A stretch of DNA of 64,000 bases from Yponomeuta sedellus (lineage: Eukaryota > Arthropoda > Insecta > Lepidoptera > Yponomeutidae). Each line of letters starts with the position of its first letter. The stretch's first letter is position 1. Of the stretch, positions 44,084 through 54,801 are shown in pieces. The notes below the pieces were generated by a model that was given only the letters and a program-made list of their open reading frames with translations, made no database searches and was not told the DNA's origin. Both the position numbers and the translations under genes were made by a program. The stretch lies in assembly GCA_934045075.1 (NCBI GenBank), contig OW203722.1, positions 15,798,986 through 15,862,985 of the forward strand, read 5' to 3'.

Positions 44084-45068
44084 TACTATTTTATTTTTAA
44101 TGCACTAACCCGTGCTAAGGACAAATTGAAAAACCTATTTAGAGGCTAAAAATTTCACCCATGCCGGGATTCGAACCCGCAACCTCTGGCTATCCGTGCC
44201 AGCGCTCTACCAATTGAGCCAATGGACGACTCACCGGCATCAGTGAAATTTCGAACCTCTTTACACTATTCTCTGTATTACGTACAGGCAGCGACATTTA
44301 CGTACAGGCAGCGACATTGGTAGGGCGCTTGCACTGATAGCCAGAGGTTGCGGGTTCGAATCCCGGAATGGGTGAAATTTTTAGCCTCTAAATAGGTTAC
44401 ACTATTTTTATTTTTAATGCACTAACCCGTGCTAAGGAACAAATTTAAAAACCTATTTAGAGGCTAAAAATTTCACCCATGCCGGGATTCGAACCCGCAA
44501 CCTCTGGCTATCCGTACCAGCGCTCTACCAATTGAGCCAATGGGCGACTCACGGCATCAGTGAAATTTCGAACCTCTTTACAATATTCTCTGTATTACGT
44601 ACAGGCAGCGACATCTGACTTAAGCAAATTGCATTACTTACAGCCCCGACCACCTACTTTGCAGTTAGGTACTTTGCGGATAGCCAGAGGTTGCGGGTTC
44701 GAATCCCGGCATGGGTGAAATTTTTAGCCTCTAAATAGGTTTTTAAATTTGTTCCTTAGCACGGGTTAGTGCATTAAAAATAAAAATAGTGTAATCATGT
44801 GGGTACAGTGATATCGTTCCGATGTTAAACCTAACTGCAAAGTAGGTGGTCGGGGCTGTAAGTAATGCAATTTGCTTAAGTCAGATGTCGCTGCCTGTAC
44901 GTAATACAGAGAATATTGTAAAGAGGTTCGAAATTTCACTGATGCCGTGAGTCGCCCATTGGCTCAATTGGTAGAGCGCTGGTACGGATAGCCAGAGGTT
45001 GCGGGTTCGAATCCCGGCATGGGTGAAATTTTTAGCCTCTAAATAGGTTTTTAAATCTCTAAATAGGT
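44084..45068 (-). repeat. SINE-A copy 6, twin-primed, split by copy 7
   Basis: Tail at left (ACTATTTTATTTTTAATGCA), then reverse unit to about 44318, with a tandem duplication of CGTACAGGCAGCGACATT, then a forward arm from about 44319 (GGTAGGGCGCTTGCACTG) to CTCTAAATAGGT at 44397; the same 12 bases recur at 45057-45068 after copy 7. Again the inverted arm ends in the AATAGGT(TTTT) region. Its own TSD is not clear. Confidence 0.75.
44398..45056 (-). repeat. SINE-A copy 7: twin-primed dimer inside copy 6
   Basis: TSD CTCTAAATAGGT at 44386-44397 and 45057-45068, made from copy 6. Left: true tail and a reverse unit down to the 5' body (44398-44671). Right: a forward segment from the tRNA region through the tail (44676-44793), a dimer junction TAGTGTAATCATGTGGG, then a whole second unit (44794-45056) ending at GGTTTTTAAA. 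The right arm therefore read a head-to-tail dimer RNA starting from the internal GGTTTTTAA site. Confidence 0.8.
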
Positions 45069-45084
45069 ATTATTTATTTATTTT

Positions 45085-45190
45085 AATACCTCAGCGCATG
45101 CGGGCGCGGTGGGCACGCGTGATGATTAAACCCATACCATCTCTCTGAGAGAAGGCCTGTGCCCTGCAGTGGGACGTATATGAGCTTCAA
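45085..45190 (+). repeat. SINE-B 3' part
   Basis: CTCAGCGCATGCGGGCGCGG, GGTGGGCACGCGTGATGATT, TGTGCCCTGCAGTGGGACGT. Confidence 0.65.
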
Positions 45191-45527
45191 TGTTATGTCA
45201 TCCTTATTGAGACATCCTTAGTGCCTCCAGCGTTTTACACTATTATTGGCCCCGGTAGAGACAAATATCGCGACATTCAAAGCAGACGTTTTGCCATTGG
45301 TTTAATGCAAATAATAATATCTAGGCTAAACTTCCGGCAATTCAGTACGGGCACCCGCATTATTTGAAAATACGTTTTGCTTGGTGATAGCCAACCTACC
45401 TATATATCGATTTTTTATGCTTCCTGCTCATTAGTCATGTAGAAACAATAGGTACGGAAAGAAGTGTTTAAGCGCGTTAAAAAAAAATTAAAAATACGTG
45501 TTGCTATTAGGAAATTTTTCGAGCGCT

Positions 45528-45840
45528 TCCGTGCTTCTCGGCTGTCATGTAATCTGCTGCTGGCAGTCGTTAAGCCATTTCAAAGGCCTTATAGGCGGGG
45601 TTCTGCGCCAGATAACCTTCACGTGTACCCCTCCACTTCTGTTCCCTCTGATTCTCTGAACCAGATGGAAGGGCAAGTGGTGGTGTCGGTGCACCCTGAG
45701 CGTTAGTCAATAACTTCTCCTTGAGGGATCTTGCTGGCTAACCGCGAATAATCTGACAGAAGGGGTCGCGTGGGCCCTGTTCAAGGAGAGCCCTGCTCTA
45801 TGGAGAGTGAAACAGGGCAGGACTGGGGGGGGGGGATAAG
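45528..45840 (+). repeat. 5S-SINE fragment followed by family J 5' end
   Basis: 45528-45602 matches the middle of SINE-D (GGCAGTCGTTAAGCCATTTC, GGCCTTATAGGCGG). From 45610 the sequence matches the start of the retroposon at 35440-36371 (GATAACCTTCACGTGTACCC; GGTGCACCCTGAGCG; GGGGTCGCGTGGGCCCTGTT). The 80-codon frame here spans both repeats and is not a gene. Confidence 0.65.
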
Positions 45841-46234
45841 ATTTTAAAAACATTGTATTAAAATAAACTAAACAAATGAAAAAAGTTACTTCAAACAATA
45901 ACAGTTTTGTATAACGAAAAACTGAAAATTTTGGCAAAACTCACCTAATTGCGGCAAAGTCCACAAGGAGGTGAGAAGAAACCAAACATTTCAAAGCTAA
46001 TATAACAATGCAACTCAACAGTGCAAAGACTCTCGCACTATTGAAGCAAGTTCATTCACCAGTCCCTCCGAAACTTCACAATTAATTACGTTGTATTTTA
46101 ATTATGAATTAGCCAGCTACGTCACGTAACGTCAGATCCCGCGGTGGGACCGGACGCGGCAGCGCTTCCGCCGGCCATTGTCGATCGGACGTGCCGCAGC
46201 TCGACGTGATGTGGACTAGTTTACCTTCTTTTTC

Positions 46235-46560
46235 AGGCTATATTCGTCCACTGCTGGACTCCCCTAATAGCCTGACGACGATGGCACAACAAGGTTGTGC
46301 CATCGTCGTCAGGCTATACTAGTCCACGGCTGGACAGGACATACCCCTCCCCTAAAGAGCGCCACGTTGTGCTAACATACGGGGTAATGCCCATAATCCC
46401 CACGCTGGGCATGCGGGTTGGGGATCGCAGTTGGGTGGAATTGTACTGCAGGGGGCGCTGCTGCCCACCCCCCGGTTTGTGTCCCTTAGTCGCCTTTTAC
46501 GACACCCGCGGGAAGAATTGTGTTGGTGCTATCTTCTAGGCTGACACCACACAGCAGCTT
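46235..46560 (-). repeat. RTE-like LINE end with a 20-bp perfect palindrome
   Basis: Contains CTCCCCTAAAGAGCGCC, CATAATCCCCACGCTGGGCA and GTCGCCTTTTACGACACCCG, shared with 50030-50294. At 46268-46312 CCTGACGACGATGGCACAAC is followed after two bases by its exact complement, duplicating the very start of the 3' tail. Confidence 0.65.
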
Positions 46561-46704
46561 TTCAAGTTATTGTAGACCTGTTCTTCGCTCGTCCGACTAT
46601 CGGACTGGGTTACTTGATACTAGTACCTAACTATCAATATCCTACGAGTGCACTCAACAACTTGCAAAGCTGAAACATGGTCATAGGAAAACACAAATTG
46701 TGTG

Positions 46705-47141
46705 ATTATATTAATTTTTTTTTAATGCACTAACCCGTGCTAAGGACAATGTTAAAAACCTATTTTAGAGGCTAAAACTTCCATCCATGCCGGGATTTGA
46801 ACCCGCAACCTCTGGCTATCCGTGCCAAAGCTCTTCCAACTGAGCTAATGGGTGACTCACCGGCATCAGTGAAATTTCAAACCTCTTTACAATATTCTCT
46901 GTATTAAGTACAGGCAGCGACATTTGGCTGAAGTAATTTGCATCACTTGTAGCCCACCTACTTTGCAGTTAGGTTTTTACATCGGAATGATATCGCTGTA
47001 TCGCTGTTAATATAATCATGTGGGTACAGCGATATCATTCAGCCCATTAGCTCAGTTGGAAGAGCGCTGGCACAGATAGCCAGAGGTCGCGGGTTCGTAT
47101 CTCGGCATGGGTGGAATTTTTAGCCTCCAAAATAGGTTTTT
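46705..47141. repeat. SINE-A copy 8, twin-primed
   Basis: 12-bp TSD ACAAATTGTGTG at 46693-46704 and 47142-47153. Left: tail and a full reverse unit to the 5' body (to about 47008). Right: forward arm starting at the SINE 5' end ATCATGTGGGTACAGCGATA, lacking most of the 5' body, then the tRNA-like part (GCCCATTAGCTCAGTTGGAA) and ending at AATAGGTTTTT. This copy shows the 5' end of the family is ATCATGTGGG. Confidence 0.85.
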
Positions 47142-47277
47142 ACAAATTGTGTGGCCAGACATACGGATATTACCCGTTTTTTACAAGTCGTAAATGGGTG
47201 TGATCAGCTATGCCCAGTCTCAACTATACGGACCATATGGACAGGGGTCAGCTGTACCCAGTCTCAACCATCTTCTT

Positions 47278-47335
47278 CTTCCTCAGGCTATATTATGTAG
47301 TCCACTGCTGGACTACATAATACAGTCTCAACCAT
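47278..47335 (-). repeat. RTE-like tail ending in a snap-back hairpin
   Basis: CAGGCTATATTATGTAGTCCA is followed after CTGC by TGGACTACATAATA, a 14-bp perfect foldback at the natural GTCCA-CTGC-TGGAC hairpin of the tail. Confidence 0.6.
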
Positions 47336-47889
47336 ATTAGAGTCAAATTCGAGACATATTATCGTAAGGAAGCTTACCCATTTAGGCTTTGACCGAACTC
47401 CTCCTTCGGGCAGAACAGGTAACAGTGTTATTTAGTGATTCGTATTACGTGATCAAATTTTGAGTTAAGCGACTGTTCAATTCAGCCAAACACATGTATC
47501 AATGGATCTTACGCAATGACAATTTTCAATACGGAAAATACCAAGAAGATATTTTGGTGAGACTAAATATCTTTTTCCGCTATTGCAGACGTCATTGTTA
47601 GATACCCTTGAAGTGAACTTTAACTGCGCGAACAAAGATGCGAATTCGCGCTATCCATTAACACATACCCAGTTAGTTTCCGTTCACTGTAAACCTACTG
47701 TGTATTTGGTAACGTTAAATTGTTAAATCATTTATGTGGGTCTTCACAATTACATATCAAACTCTAGAGTAGAGATCGACAGATAACACATACAACCATT
47801 ACAGCGTAACCATTACTTTATGCCATTAGCGTAACCATTACGGTGCCATTCGATATAAATTTTCTTTTTTTGTAACACCCTACCTTTTC

Positions 47890-48010
47890 GATATCAACCC
47901 TTGTATGTACCCACTGCTGGGGCACGGATCTCTTCCTGTATCACAGGAAGGTTAAGCCATACTCCACCATTGCGACCAAGTCCGGGTTGGTGGAGTATTG
48001 TAAGACAGTG
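47890..48010 (-). repeat. 5S-SINE 3' end only
   Basis: CAACCCTTGTATGTACCCAC, CAGGAAGGTTAAGCCATACT, GTCCGGGTTGGTGGAGTATT. Confidence 0.65.
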
Positions 48011-48330
48011 TTTTACCTTACTTTTTATGTTCATCTCATCCAGTTGGACGGGTCACGTAAGCCGCATGGGCCCAGAATGGTAGATAAAAATTGCCAGGTT
48101 CCACGCGAAGTATATCGCAAAACGCAGCCGATGCAAACGGGGCGTGGCTCTGGCTGACGGGAGGTGGCCTTGAACAGGGTAGAGTGCTTTACCCAGCAGT
48201 GGAACACAATCTACACTAAATAAAAAATATTATCTTATCTATTGGTTACTTTGTTATACTTGTGTAGGTACTTGTAGTAATAGAACATATTTATTGATAA
48301 TTTTTGAACCAGGTATTACATCGCAAACCT

Positions 48331-48667
48331 AAAATACGTAGTTCTTGAAACATTTTGGCTAGATTCGGTCACTTCTAAAGCACTTAGTTTCTAAAACATG
48401 TTGGCTAGAATCAGCTACTTCTAAAACACGTAGTTCTTGAAACGTGTTGGCTAGACTCGGTTACTTCTAAAACACGTAATTCTTGAAACGTGTTGGTTAG
48501 ACTTAGTACTTCTAAAACATGTAGCTCCTAAAACATGTTGGCTAGATTCGGTTACTTCTAAAACACGTAATTCTTGAAACTTGTTGGTTAGACTCGGTTA
48601 CTTATAACGCACGTAGTTCCTGAAACATATTGGCAAGTTCCTGAAACGTGTCGGCTAGAGTTTGTCA
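48331..48667. repeat. 46-bp minisatellite, about 7 units
   Basis: Six units of 45-46 bases plus an irregular last one. Typical unit: AAAACACGTAGTTCTTGAAA then CGTGTTGGCTAGACTCGGTT then ACTTCT. Each unit contains an inverted repeat AACACGT/ACGTGTT around a 10-base loop. Units differ by a few substitutions each. Confidence 0.9.
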
Positions 48668-48864
48668 CAACATTTATTTTAAGACTTTTAAAATAATTTG
48701 TTATTTTTTGTTTTCAAAACAAGTTACTGTATTTTCTGCTTTGGGGAGGCGCTGCTTATACAGTATGGTTGTAGAGCGAGTAAACCGCTAATTTATTATA
48801 ATTTTGTCAACTTTTCTATAAGTGTTTTTGTCTGTTATTATAAAATAATATTTTTATGTAGCCT

Positions 48865-48990
48865 ACATATGTCCCACCGAAGGGCACACAGGGTTTTCTC
48901 TCAGAAAGAGAGAGTTTGGGCTTAATTACCCACCGCAGATTAGCAATTTCAAGCGCTGAGGTAGTTCAACACCTCGGACGTTCAGGTTTC
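48865..48990 (-). repeat. SINE-B 3' part, reverse
   Basis: ATGTCCCACCGAAGGGCACA, GTTTGGGCTTAATTACCCAC, AGATTAGCAATTTCAAGCGC correspond to the reverse of the 38984 copy tail. Confidence 0.6.
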
Positions 48991-49657
48991 CTTACGAAAA
49001 ATATTCCAAACACAAACTCTAACGGCGTGTCTCAGAAATTATGAATTTTAGCAAATACCCCGTATAGTTGTGTAGATAAAGAGATAAGAATATTTGTTCA
49101 CAATTTTTTTCTCTTCTATTATCTGATTAATGAGATTTTTCTATTTGATTAATTCATATAAAAACTTCAATCTCACTAAACGAACAACTGTGTACAGTAG
49201 TGTAAGTACGTGCTTATTTCTTTCCACTTGACTTATTTGAAAATTTCACGAAAATGAGTCACATGATACACCATTTGGTCACGGTGTTAAGCACAATATG
49301 ATTAAAAGGTAATCGAAATGCAAACACAGAAGGCTTGTAAATTCGTCACAGGTGCACTGTCTTTTCAAAGAAACAAAAGGTTTTATAAACCTTAGCGGAA
49401 AATATTAAAAACAATAACAAAGTTGGAAAAATACTTTCCTCCTCTGCAAATCGTAATACAGAACAAAATGCCTTGACAGGTCATCGACTTGTGTGCCAAT
49501 GGCCAGCGGAAAAAAAGGAGTGCAACTGCCGACCAACTGCCAGTACACAATTATAATTAACTAGCATTTGCCCGCAACTTCGCACGCGTAAGTGTTTTTT
49601 TTACAAATATCCACGTGTCGTTTCACGCTAACGATCAAGAAAAATACATACATACAT

Positions 49658-49745
49658 AACCTCACGCCTGTATCCCAGAGGGGTAGGCAGAGACCAGGGA
49701 CTGCCACTTGCCACGATTCTGACAGATCACCTTGATCAACGTTCA
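49658..49745 (-). pseudogene. LINE ORF2 C-terminal tail fragment
   Basis: Reverse of CAGAATCGTGGCAAGTGGCA and CTGCCTACCCCTCTGGGATA; ends in a TATG tail (TACATACATA at 49646). Third copy of the tail at 3887 and 13482. A CTAGCATTTGCCCGCAACTT start of the dispersed repeat lies just left at 49559. Confidence 0.55.
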
Positions 49746-49844
49746 TAAGTCGTTGCATGCACGCACGCCGATTCCGGGTACTTATTATCTTTCCCTTTGC
49801 TAATACATCCCCTATCTGGTCGATGTATCAAAGAAAATATTCTG

Positions 49845-49975
49845 AGGTAACCTGAGTGTCTGAGGTTTTCACAAATCTCGCTTGAAATTACCAATTCATG
49901 GTGGGCACGCGTAGTAAATACGCCCTTACTATCTCTCTGATACAAGGTCCGTGCTCGGCAGTGGTAGATTATATC
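49845..49975 (+). repeat. SINE-B 3' part
   Basis: AACCTGAGTGTCTGAGGTTT, GGTGGGCACGCGTAGTAAAT, CCGTGCTCGGCAGTGGTAG. Confidence 0.6.
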
Positions 49976-50029
49976 GAATACATAAAGAAAAATCGTTTCA
50001 GGACGATTATACTTCGATATGAGTAATGT

Positions 50030-50294
50030 TTGCTGTGTGCTGTCGGCCTAGAGAATCGCACCAACCCAAATCCTTCCCGCGGGTGTCGTAAAAGGCGACT
50101 AAGGGACACAAAACCGAGGGGTGGGCAGCAGCGCCCCCTGCAGTACAATTCCACCAAACAGCGATCCCCAACCCGCATGCCCAGCGTGGGGATTATGGGC
50201 ATTACCCCCCAATGATGACACAACCTTGCGCTATGGCGTTCCTTAGGGGAGGGCTATGTCCAGCAGTGGACTAATTAGCCTGAAGAAGAAGAAG
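50030..50294 (+). mobile_element. 5'-truncated RTE-like LINE
   Basis: TSD ATGAGTAATGT at 50019-50029 and 50295-50305. Body CCCGCGGGTGTCGTAAAAGG, GCATGCCCAGCGTGGGGATT, then GGGGAGGGCTATGTCCAGCA and the tail TAGCCTGAAGAAGAAGAAG. Forward orientation. Confidence 0.75.
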
Positions 50295-50883
50295 ATGAGT
50301 AATGTGATGATTTCCTCACACAAATATTACTGCCTCTTTTCGCCTATTTATTAGGAGTGGAGCAAAATGTTCTTTAGTGCCCCATAATAAGGGTACTGTA
50401 ACGATACCTCTTTATAGTAGCTGACCGGTGCAGCTGTTTGGTTAGATTTTAAGTTGAAAGAGATAGTTACTTTTAAAGGTGTCATTCGATACCTAGGTAG
50501 GCTAAGAAATCGGTAAGATACAATGAAAAAGGTATTATTTGCCACTATCCGCATTTCATTCACTCGGGGCGCCACATATCCAAATATTGTTTTTTTTTTA
50601 AATTTTTTTTATCTTTTGGCCCACTAGTGTGTCATTTCTGTCAGTCAGTCACGTAAGTAAATAAAAGAGATCAATTTTAACAAGTGTAATGCTTTACATA
50701 AAATATTAAAAATCATGTTCAATTATTAACATCTATCTTCAGTTGTACATGATTCTTTAAGCGAATGCGTCAAAAATATCACAAAGTAAAATTTCACATA
50801 CGTTTAATTTAATTTCAGGATAATTTTTTTTTATTGCTTCATAAATAGGACTATTGTTGTAGAGATCGGTTAGTTTAAATAAA

Positions 50884-51116
50884 TAAATATTCATGGATAT
50901 ATTACACAGATCTCGCTAGCCCCGTAATAAGCACAACTAAATAACTTGTGTTATAGGTGCTAACTCGACGACAGACTTAATACAATATATGCATAGAACC
51001 ACATCCAGAACCTCTAGAAAAGTTCGTTTCCTAGTTTGACCCGGCCGGGGATCGAACCCGAGACCTTTGGTTTTACAGTCAGGGTGCCAAACCGCTGCGC
51101 CACCGAGGCCGTCAAA
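50884..51116 (-). repeat. tRNA-headed SINE (SINE-C), reverse
   Basis: Minus sense: GACGGCCTCGGTGGCGCAGC, GGTTTGGCACCCTGACTGTA, GGTCTCGGGTTCGATCCCCG, GGTCAAACTAGGAAACGAAC, with tail near ATCCATGAATATTTATT. Matches 61991-62244. Confidence 0.8.
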
Positions 51117-51591
51117 TCTTCCATCCATGTATTCACATTTCTTAATGTTCAATCTGTATTTATCTTGACTCCATAACAATTGTTGCCAATCTACTTCTTA
51201 TCGCCATTTCGAATGTCATTGACTCGGCGACATGCACCAAAAACTAAATTTATTCACAGTACATGCTAAGTTTTCACACTAAATGAAACATTTGGGTTAA
51301 ACCACCATGTTTGACAGCGAAGTGGTCTGCAAACATCTCGTAGAGACCAACGGCCCGTGAAATAAGAAGCTATAGAATGATGAATAACAAAATGGTAAGA
51401 CTCGTTCCAATCTTAGCCACGAAGATACACTAAAAAATTTTTTGGCTAGCCTACTCAGTGTCCCAATACTGGGCAAAGGCCCCTCCTCTAATTCTCCATT
51501 CCTCCCCGTTATCAGCCATTTTCTATCACCCCGGGAGAAAAAGCGTAAGGTCGTCCGTCATTCAATACATATTAATTTTATTTTTATTAAA

Positions 51592-51776
51592 ATACTAGCT
51601 GACCCGGCGAACTTCGTACCGCCTAACAGTCGATTTTTTTTAATTTTCCTCCGTAAAAACCATCCATGTACTTCAAGGAACATTCTAAAAAAAGAATTAG
51701 CGAAATCGGTTAAGCTGCTCTCGAGATTTGCGCTTATCAACACATTCAGTGATTCATTTTTATGTTATAGATAGAT
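51592..51776 (+). repeat. Lepidopteran-type dispersed repeat
   Basis: Starts CTAGCTGACCCGGCGAACTT; contains AATTAGCGAAATCGGTTAAG and GCGCTTATCAACACATTCAG; ends near TATGTTATAGATAG. I recognise this block as very common in moths and butterflies; its class is not settled here. Confidence 0.55.
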
Positions 51777-51879
51777 ATATTTTTTTTATTATTTCCTTCG
51801 GGAGGCCAGCAGTAACATTGGTGCAATGCTGATTTCCTGGAAATAAAATGACTCTCTACCGTAACCTCACAGCTCTGCT

Positions 51880-52090
51880 ACGTACAATAACATAACATAA
51901 CATTTACATACAGGCACATACATTGCTTCTGAATCCACACTACCCAGTGTCGTAGAAACCAGAAACAGCGACTTCAGAACATCTAACATGCAAACATCTA
52001 AGGTTATTTTTTGTCCCGTGCCGGGGTACAAACCCGGGACCTCTCGCAAGTTAGGCAGATACGCTATCGCTGCGCCACAGAGGTCGCCAC
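51880..52090 (-). repeat. tRNA-headed SINE, second type (SINE-C2), reverse
   Basis: Minus sense: GCGACCTCTGTGGCGCAGCG, AGGTCCCGGGTTTGTACCCC, then GGATTCAGAAGCAATGTATG and GTAAATGTTATGTTATTG. The end of the same type is also seen at about 37795-37855. Confidence 0.7.
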
Positions 52091-52183
52091 AATGGCCCAA
52101 CTTTGAGGCTAACTGCGGAAACCTCAGGACAAACTAACCAATTAATTTTTTATTTGGAATTGTTCTAAAGTACTAATTAATTC

Positions 52184-52829
52184 GACTTATTCCCATCTTC
52201 CAACCTAAACTTCCACCCTGGGTTGGAGGTTGGGAATTGTTTGTCCCATCTTCCAACCTATGGCAGGTTGGAAGATGGGAATATATTATCTGAATTATTT
52301 TTGTTCCCTTCTTCCCAACTGACCTTTATGTACAGTGGCCCAATCATGAGTTTGGTCTATTATCGAATCGAGAATAGTATCGAGTAAAAATGTATGAAAA
52401 AAAAGTAGCGCCGCTATTTACCGCTAGGATCGCTGCTTTTTTTTCATACATTTTTACTCGATACTATTCTCGATTCGATAGTAGACAAAACTCATGATTG
52501 GGCCACTGTTGTGTGCATAGGCATTTGGGTTTAGATTGAAGTTTCTTTTATGAATGTGAGAATTATTATAGACCATAATAATAACGAAATCATTATTTAG
52601 GTATGTACTTGGATTTAAAGATTGTATACACATTACTTTGTACAAAATTACATACTAACCCATTAATTTATTGACTGTACCTCATTTATGTCAGTTCGGA
52701 AGATGGGAACAAAAATAATTCAGATAATATATTCCCATCTTCCAACCTGCCATAGGTTGGAAGATGGGACAAACAATTCCCAACCTCCAACCCAGGGTGG
52801 AAGTTTAGGTTGGAAGATGGGAATAAGTC
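52184..52829. mobile_element. Foldback DNA element with about 140-bp inverted repeats
   Basis: 8-bp TSD ATTAATTC at 52176-52183 and 52830-52837. Ends GACTTATTCCCATCTTCCAA ... TTGGAAGATGGGAATAAGTC. Arms of about 140 bp (52184-52323 and 52690-52829) are nearly identical and each holds several CCCATCTTCCAACCT copies in both orientations, likely transposase-binding subterminal repeats. No coding capacity. An 8-bp TSD fits hAT or P superfamilies; termini do not match a family I can name. Confidence 0.8.
52332..52509. mobile_element. Inner palindromic MITE nested in the foldback element
   Basis: Inverted repeats of about 70 bases starting ACAGTGGCCCAATCATGAG and ending with the complement, around a short centre (GCCGCTATTTACCGCTAGGA). 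CAGTGGC termini recall Tc1/mariner MITEs, but the flanks show no clean TA duplication (possible TGT/TGT). Confidence 0.65.
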
Positions 52830-52837
52830 ATTAATTC

Positions 52838-53467
52838 ACAGTGTTAACTCATTCCATTTTTTCCGATTTTCGACGGCATGCCTGATTTAATATAAAAAAG
52901 TAAAATAACTTCCAACTTATACAATCACTTGTCCTGATCTCAAAGTCCTTGTCTGGTTATCATAGCATGGTATCCTAGGACCATGCTATGACAACCATGT
53001 TGGGTAAAGGACCCACTTAAAACTAATACTAAAAACTAATGAGAAAACACTTACAAAGTCTGTCCGTTCGGGATGGGTGCACTGAGGTTTGGGGATCACT
53101 AGACTTCCCCATCTATTCCCAAGAGCTCTTTTCCCTGAAAGCTACCTACCTGCAGTGCACTTTCACGACACCGCGTTTTATCACCAAAATGTGTCTACTA
53201 TTTTAGGCGATCCGTCGCCCGATAACAAAACACTGTCAACATTGGGAACCGTCCCTGAACTTATTTCGTACTCCACACGAAGATATGAGCCCGGCAATCT
53301 AATTGCCTCACAAATTACACATTTCACACGCAAAAAAACAAGATATCAATGTTCCAACTCATCTGACAGCTGTCACGTAGGTACAGTGTTGCCAAAATCA
53401 CACTTCTATTCTAAACAACCAGGTATGGACATCAAAAACATGGAAATACTCCCAGACTGATGCCAAC
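52838..53467. other. Noncoding; 11-bp perfect palindrome at 52961-52990
   Basis: CATAGCATGGT and ACCATGCTATG flank ATCCTAGG. A 123-codon plus-strand frame (53089-53460) has no recognisable features and is not called; it includes the palindrome TGACAGCTGTCA. Confidence 0.4.
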
Positions 53468-53506
53468 TGTACAAATGTACGGCGGCCCCGTGGGAATCCA
53501 ACCCAT

Positions 53507-53769
53507 TGTAACGGTGCAAACCTCTTTACACCATTTTTATTTCTTTTTCCATCTATCATTTTCAAATATTTAAATTATGTATGTCACTCATTCTTCGATT
53601 TCCCTCATTTTTCACACTACTACTTTACCCTTTGACCAGATCTGACTTTTTACCTGCTTTTCCGTTTTTATCAGTTTTCTGTTTTAAAGTTACTAAATCT
53701 ACAAATAAAATCACACCTGAAGTCGTTCCAGAGTTTATTTATTAATTATAAAAGTTATAAAACGTTACA
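53507..53769 (+). repeat. 5' LTR
   Basis: Starts TGTAACGG and ends AACGTTACA, so the ends are inverted (TGTAAC/GTTACA). Contains AATAAA at 53703-53708 for 3' processing and a TATAAAA-like stretch near the end. No difference from the 3' LTR was found by eye. Confidence 0.96.
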
Positions 53770-53770
53770 C

Positions 53771-53782
53771 TGGCGCCCAACG
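53771..53782 (+). promoter_or_regulatory. Primer-binding site, tRNA-Lys type
   Basis: TGGCGCCCAACG, one base after the 5' LTR. It is complementary to the 3' end of insect tRNA-Lys(CUU) as I remember it (…CGTTGGGCGCCA) for 12 bases and then diverges. Confidence 0.75.
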
Positions 53783-54801
53783 ATAATAACGAAACCCAAC
53801 GTCACCCCACGGCTTGATACGCCGAGGCGACAAAGCCCACCCACCGCGATTACGCTGCGAGTGCGAAGGCAAATACGAGTACGATTACCACGATTATACG
53901 TGTGCACAATCATCGAACTGCTGCTGCTGCTTTATACCCACGACCCACGACCTCATTCATCAAATACGCATCCCTTGGAGCTCCACAGCCTTGCTTAAGG
54001 GTTCTGTCGGACTTCTTCCATTTCTGAAGACCTGCAAGATTTTTTTTTTTGTTAAGTGTTTTATAAATAAAATATTAAATTAATTTTAAAGTGCGACTTG
54101 ACTTCTGGACCACAAGGTAATTCATCATAACTACTCATTGACCATTCTTCACTAACTAGATTCACCCATAGTAACAAATTTTTTCGGCCCTAATAAAAGT
54201 CCTATTCTATCTATCTGCACCCCACCTAACCGAAACATACCACAGTTAGTATACACCAACAGTATACAATCAATAACTTCTACACGCATTTATCAGACAG
54301 TTACACAACCACAGGCTGCTCACTAGCAGTTCCATAGACCTCGGTAACCTGGAATTTATAATTCCAGGTGGGACTGGTTACTAACTTACGTTGCCTCAGG
54401 AGAGTATCCTGGGTAATTACACGTAGACAGCCTAGCTTTACCCTCTAGGTCTTCGAGGCCGACTCGAAGGTAAGGCGAAACTGCACTCATACAGTCTATT
54501 GATAACAATATTATATTATTAAAATTTAAAATAAAATTATTTACAAAATCTTTGCAAACCAAATTTCTAGACGTCAGTAATTCTGACACCATTCATTGTC
54601 ATAAAATTTTTCAAAATTCAAAACAAAACCTCCACAGGTTAAACTACAAGGAACTCTTTGGCAATAAAATAAAACTTCACCCTCACCCCATCCTTACCTC
54701 ATTACTAAAATAATTTCCTAACCTCTTTTTTTATAGTATCCATATTCTTTTAAATAATATAATTTTCAACTTGTACAATCGAGTATAAAAGTTTATCCAC
54801 G
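53783..54801 (+). other. Leader region of the LTR element
   Basis: About 1 kb without a gene. Contains a strong hairpin CCTGGAATT/AATTCCAGG (54348-54356, 54360-54368) and many CA-rich runs; packaging or translation signals are possible but not shown. Confidence 0.6.

Noticed and set aside
53089..53460. 123-codon plus-strand frame
   Set aside because: No domain, no coding bias I could see, and its end overlaps the SINE-F remnant.
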